From Armatimonadota bacterium (lineage in GTDB: Bacteria > Armatimonadota > Hebobacteria > CAIYQO01): a DNA stretch of 56,323 bases. Positions 53,327 to 56,323 of the stretch are shown piece by piece. The stretch lies in assembly GCA_029553475.1 (NCBI GenBank), contig JAKPKV010000053.1, forward strand, positions 1 through 56,323, read 5' to 3'. A model generated the notes under the pieces. The model had not been told where the DNA came from, did not search any database, and saw only the letters and a list, made by a program, of their open reading frames with translations. Made by a program: the position numbers and the translations under genes. Positions within the stretch are counted from its first letter, which is position 1, and the number at the start of each line of letters is the position of its first letter.

Positions 53327-54715
53327 ATGACGACGCCGGCACGACAACCTCGCCCACGCCGGGTGCCGCGATGGGGGTGGGCGCTCACCGCGGCGGTCGC
53401 GGCGCTGGTGATGGTCCTGGTGTCGGCGAGCCGGTCCCGCCCGCGCGTGACGCTCGCGACGGTGACGCAGGGACGGGTGGTCGCGGCGGTCTACGCGCCG
53501 GGCACGGTGACATCGCGCACGCAGACCGTCATCGCCGCCGCCGTCGCCGGGCGCGTGACGGCGGTCTCCGTCGGCCTCGGTGATCCGGTCGTGCCCGGGC
53601 AGGAGGTGGCGCGACTGGACGATACCCAGGCGCGCTATCAGCTCGACCAGGCGCGGGAGGAGCTGGCGGCCGCCGAGGCGCAGCGGCAGCAGGGAGCCGC
53701 GAACGTGGATGCCGCGCGGGCGCGGGCGCACAGCGCGCGGCAGACCGTTGCCGTGCAGCGGGAGCAGGTAGGGGCCATCCAGGCGCGCGCCGCCGCCGCG
53801 GACGCCCAGGTGCGCGCGGCGCGGGCGGGGGCCGACAGCGCGCGCGATGCGTACGAGCGGCAGCGGTTCCTGTATGAGCGCGGCGCCATCGCGGAACGCC
53901 GGCTCGTCGAAGCGCGCACCGCCCTGCGCGCCGCCGAGGCGCAGCACGAGCAGGCGCGGGCGAATGCCGCCGCCGCGCGCCAGGAAGTCGCCCAGGCGGA
54001 CGCGGGCGTTGCCGCGGCCCGCGCGCAGGTCGCGGAAGCCGAAAGCGGGGTGGCCGGCGCCCGCGCCGCGCTGTCGAGCGCCGACACCGCGGTGAATGCC
54101 GCCCGCACCCGCGTGGCGGCCGCGCAAGATACGCTGGAGCGCTACGCGGTGCGGTCCCTGGTGCGCGGCATCGTCAGCGAGACGCCGCTGGACGTCGGGG
54201 CATTCGCCCAGGTGGGAGCGCCGGTGGCGCGGGTGGTCAGTCCCGAACACCTGTACGTGCGGGCGGACGTGGATGAGACGGATATCGGGCCGGTCACGAC
54301 CGGGCAGACGGCCTATTTCACCGCGGACGCCAGCCCGGAGACCAGCTACCAGGGCATCGTGACGCGCATTGGCGCCAGTGCGGACCCGGCGACGAACACC
54401 TATCCGGTGGAGATCACGCGCCTGGAGACGACCGCCGGTCTGCGGGTGAACATGAGCGTGGACGTGAATATCGTCACCCGCGTGAACGAGCGGGCGACGC
54501 TCGCGCCGGCGGCCGCGGTGGTGGAGGAGCCGGCGCCGCATGTCTGGCAGGTCGCGCCGGACGGGCGGCTCGCGCAGACGCCGGTCACCCTCGGCGCCCG
54601 CGATGACGCCACCGGGCGCGTGGAGATCCGCGCCGGCCTCGCCCCCGGCGAGCGGGTGGTGGCGGATCCGCGGCCGTCGTTCCGCGCCGGGCAGCGCGCC
54701 CGCGTCAGCGAGTGA
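53327..54715 (+). CDS. HlyD-family membrane fusion protein
   Basis: 462 residues. One membrane helix (about 17-35) is followed by the first lipoyl half (AAAVAGRVTAVSVGLGDPVVPGQEVARLD), a long alanine/arginine coiled coil (about 100-275) and the second half (YAVRSLVRGIVSETPLDVGAF), then barrel domains. It is a periplasmic adaptor of an exporter, but no ABC or RND partner is adjacent. TAGAAT lies nine nt before ATG 53327, so the leader is very short. Its stop directly abuts the convergent prfB stop. Confidence 0.9.
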   Translation: MTTPARQPRPRRVPRWGWALTAAVAALVMVLVSASRSRPRVTLATVTQGRVVAAVYAPGTVTSRTQTVIAAAVAGRVTAVSVGLGDPVVPGQEVARLDDTQARYQLDQAREELAAAEAQRQQGAANVDAARARAHSARQTVAVQREQVGAIQARAAAADAQVRAARAGADSARDAYERQRFLYERGAIAERRLVEARTALRAAEAQHEQARANAAAARQEVAQADAGVAAARAQVAEAESGVAGARAALSSADTAVNAARTRVAAAQDTLERYAVRSLVRGIVSETPLDVGAFAQVGAPVARVVSPEHLYVRADVDETDIGPVTTGQTAYFTADASPETSYQGIVTRIGASADPATNTYPVEITRLETTAGLRVNMSVDVNIVTRVNERATLAPAAAVVEEPAPHVWQVAPDGRLAQTPVTLGARDDATGRVEIRAGLAPGERVVADPRPSFRAGQRARVSE

Positions 54716-55840
54716 TTACGCGCGCTGTTCCGCCCGCTGCCGCGAGAGCCGCTGCAGGTAGGCCAGCATGAACGGGTCGAGATCCCCCTCCAGCACCGCG
54801 CTGGCGTTGCCGGTCTCGTAGTCCGTGCGGTGGTCCTTCACCAGCGTGTAGGGCTGCAGGAAGTAGGTGCGAATCTGATTGCCGAAGGCGATATCCGTCT
54901 TCGTCCCCTGCAGGCGCGCCAGCGCTTCCTCCTGCTCCGCGCGCTGCTTCGCCAGCAGGCGGGCCTTCAGCACGCGCATGGCGCTGGCGCGGTTTTTGAT
55001 CTGGCTGCGCTCGTTCTGGCAGGTGACGACGATGCCCGTGGGCAGGTGGGTGATGCGGATGGCCGATTCCGTCTTATTCACGTGCTGGCCGCCGGCGCTG
55101 CTCGCGCGGTAGGTATCCACCTTCAGGTCTTCCTCGCGCACTTCCACGGCCACGTCGTCCGCCACGTCGGGGATCACGCTCACCGAGGCGAAGGACGTCT
55201 GGCGGGTGTTGGCCGCGTTGAAGGGCGAGAAGCGGATCAGCCGGTGCGTGCCGCGCTCCGATTTCAGGTACCCGTAGGCGTTCGTCCCGCGAATCTCGAT
55301 GGTCATGGACTTCACGCCCGCCTGGTCGCCGGGCAATTCGTCGAGCACGTCCGCCTGAAAGCCGTGGCGCTCGCACCAGCGCAGATACATGCGGCCGAGC
55401 ATCTCCGCCCAGTCGCAGGCTTCCGTGCCGCCCGCGCCCGCGTTGATTTCAATGATGGCGTCCGCGCCGTCGTAGTCGTCGGCAAACAGCGCTTCCGTCT
55501 CCAGCCGTGCCAGCAGCGCGCGCAGCTCGGCGAGGTCGGCCTCGATCTCCGGGATGCTGTCCGCATCCTCGGCTTCCGCCGCCAGCTCGGCCAGCACCAG
55601 CGTATCCTCCGCCAGTGACGCCAGCCGGCGCCACGGGGCCAACTCGGTGCGGCGGCGGCCCAACTCGGTCATCACCGCCTGCGCCGCGTCCGGGTCAGCC
55701 CAGAGGGCGGGATCTTCGGCGCGCGCCTCCACCGCCGCCAGCTTGGCCTCGCGCGCGTCAATATGCAGCCGCGTGCGCAGCTCCAGCGCCTGCGCGTGCA
55801 CGTCTTTCGCCTGATGCAGAGAGTCTGCGAGTTCCACCAT
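54716..55840 (-). CDS. prfB: Peptide chain release factor 2
   Basis: 374 residues. RF2 ends translation at UGA and UAA. The stop-recognition motif SPF is in RLIRFSPFNAANTRQ, and the catalytic GGQ is in SSAGGQHVNKTESAIRITHLPTG. An N-terminal coiled coil precedes them. The gene is one uninterrupted frame, so the usual internal UGA frameshift control is missing. ATG 55840 is preceded by GGAAGG. It abuts the HlyD gene end to end. Confidence 0.96.
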   Translation of the reverse strand: MVELADSLHQAKDVHAQALELRTRLHIDAREAKLAAVEARAEDPALWADPDAAQAVMTELGRRRTELAPWRRLASLAEDTLVLAELAAEAEDADSIPEIEADLAELRALLARLETEALFADDYDGADAIIEINAGAGGTEACDWAEMLGRMYLRWCERHGFQADVLDELPGDQAGVKSMTIEIRGTNAYGYLKSERGTHRLIRFSPFNAANTRQTSFASVSVIPDVADDVAVEVREEDLKVDTYRASSAGGQHVNKTESAIRITHLPTGIVVTCQNERSQIKNRASAMRVLKARLLAKQRAEQEEALARLQGTKTDIAFGNQIRTYFLQPYTLVKDHRTDYETGNASAVLEGDLDPFMLAYLQRLSRQRAEQRA

Positions 55841-55869
55841 ACTGCTGTATCCTTCCCGACAACCCGCCC

Positions 55870-55898
55870 AGTATAGCAAAATCGCGCGGGAAGGTCAT
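55870..55898 (-). promoter_or_regulatory. prfB promoter
   Basis: ATGACC (55898-55893), 17-nt spacer, TATACT (55875-55870), 29 nt before the ATG. Confidence 0.6.
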
Positions 55899-55942
55899 GC
55901 CCGTCGGCGGAAAAGATTTTTGAAAAATCACCGGGAAAGGGG

Positions 55943-55971
55943 TTGACAGGGCCTGAGCCACGCAGTATACT
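55943..55971 (+). promoter_or_regulatory. rRNA operon promoter P1
   Basis: TTGACA (55943-55948), a 17-nt spacer and TATACT (55966-55971): both hexamers are at or near consensus. It lies about 325 nt before 16S. Confidence 0.85.
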
Positions 55972-56049
55972 TCACCTCGCGCCTGGGGAGACCGGGCGGC
56001 GGCGCCGAGCGGGGCGCGGCGGCTGATGAAAAAAAGTTCGCCACCCCTC

Positions 56050-56079
56050 TTGACGCGTCGAAGTGCGATGCAGTATCAT
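56050..56079 (+). promoter_or_regulatory. rRNA operon promoter P2
   Basis: TTGACG (56050-56055), 18-nt spacer and TATCAT (56074-56079), about 105 nt after P1. Its -10 region lies inside a perfect inverted repeat. Confidence 0.6.
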
Positions 56080-56084
56080 CGCAC
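56063..56084. promoter_or_regulatory. Palindrome overlapping rRNA promoter P2
   Basis: GTGCGATG (56063-56070) and CATCGCAC (56077-56084) are perfect 8-bp arms separated by CAGTAT, covering the P2 -10 box. A protein bound here would block P2. Confidence 0.5.
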
Positions 56085-56296
56085 TCGCTGTCGGGTACGG
56101 TGAGCATACGGGATACGCGAAGGGGTGGTGAGCCCTCGGGGCGCCGACCTCTTTTTCTTGTCCCACGCCAGCCCGGCCTATCGGCACCTTGACAACTGAA
56201 CAGTGTTTAGTGACGCGTTGTAACTCGAGCTTGGGGGCTTGGTTGGTCAAGTCGGCGCGGGGTCTCGTGAGGGGGCTCGCGCTATCAGGTATCCAC

Positions 56297-56323
56297 TTGG
56301 TGGAGAGTTTGATCCTGGCTCAG
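56297..56323 (+). rRNA. rrs: 16S rRNA gene, 5' end only
   Basis: The conserved GAGAGTTTGATCCTGGCTCAG lies at the end of the window. The upstream region 56189-56204 (TTGACAACTGAACAGT) resembles the conserved rRNA leader sequences of many bacteria. The exact 5' end is estimated; the rest lies outside. Confidence 0.95.

Noticed and set aside
55972-56250. Minus-strand open frame in the rRNA leader
   Set aside because: It lies across tandem rRNA promoters and leader and has no supporting feature.

Overview
This is a GC-rich bacterial window with compact, mostly Shine-Dalgarno-led genes. It ends at the 5' end of a 16S rRNA gene. DUF1559-like and GspG-like pseudopilins, a polyamine operon built on pyruvoyl enzymes, a GH42-like glycosidase, a SUI1/YciH homologue and a C-terminally tagged encapsulated ferritin together would fit an Armatimonadota-like or related lineage. 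That placement is inference only; the truncated 16S cannot settle it.

Layout. 1-2614: a 5'-truncated GAF/PAS sensor kinase overlapping a REC/HD-GYP response regulator. 2743-6523: hisF, a small unknown, an MreB-like actin and a multi-pass membrane protein with presenilin-like (GxGD) motifs. 6587-12389: hemerythrin-like protein, glmS, amidohydrolase, two metallo-beta-lactamase-fold proteins and endonuclease III. 12668-18165: ABC exporter, nitrilase-family hydrolase and two tandem large pseudopilins preceded by two 25-bp palindromes. 18292-20896 (minus): pdaD-speD-speE-speB, a complete arginine-to-spermidine pathway with a roughly 190-nt structured leader. 21100-21574: a MITE-like repeat element. 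21575-22730: an esterase, tRNA-Trp and tRNA-Asp.

22731-31394 is a type I-C CRISPR-Cas island (cas3-cas5-cas8c/cas11-cas7, array, cas4-cas1-cas2). It is bounded on the left by the intact tRNA-Asp and on the right by a 33-nt near-copy of that tRNA's 3' end, so it looks like an insertion at a tRNA gene. 31468-38548 (minus) is a marR-MFP-RND-TolC efflux operon. 38725-49677 holds zinc-ribbon proteins, a YciH/SUI1 homologue, DUF58, MutL-family ATPase, an unknown protein, an ArgD-like aminotransferase, an FHA protein, a B12-type radical SAM enzyme, two GspG-like pseudopilins and an HD protein. 49799-55840: GH42-like glycosidase, a repeat-rich gap, encapsulated ferritin, an HlyD-like protein and prfB. 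55943-56323: tandem promoters and leader of an rRNA operon.

Recurring themes are very strong TTGAC(A/G)-17/18-TATACT promoters, two of which (hisF, marR) put the start codon at the expected transcription start (leaderless mRNAs), and several dispersed palindromic repeat families between genes. The strongest candidates for something undescribed are the GxGD-type membrane protein, the palindrome pair before the pilin genes, the polyamine-operon leader and the tRNA-bounded CRISPR island with its array inside the cas cluster.
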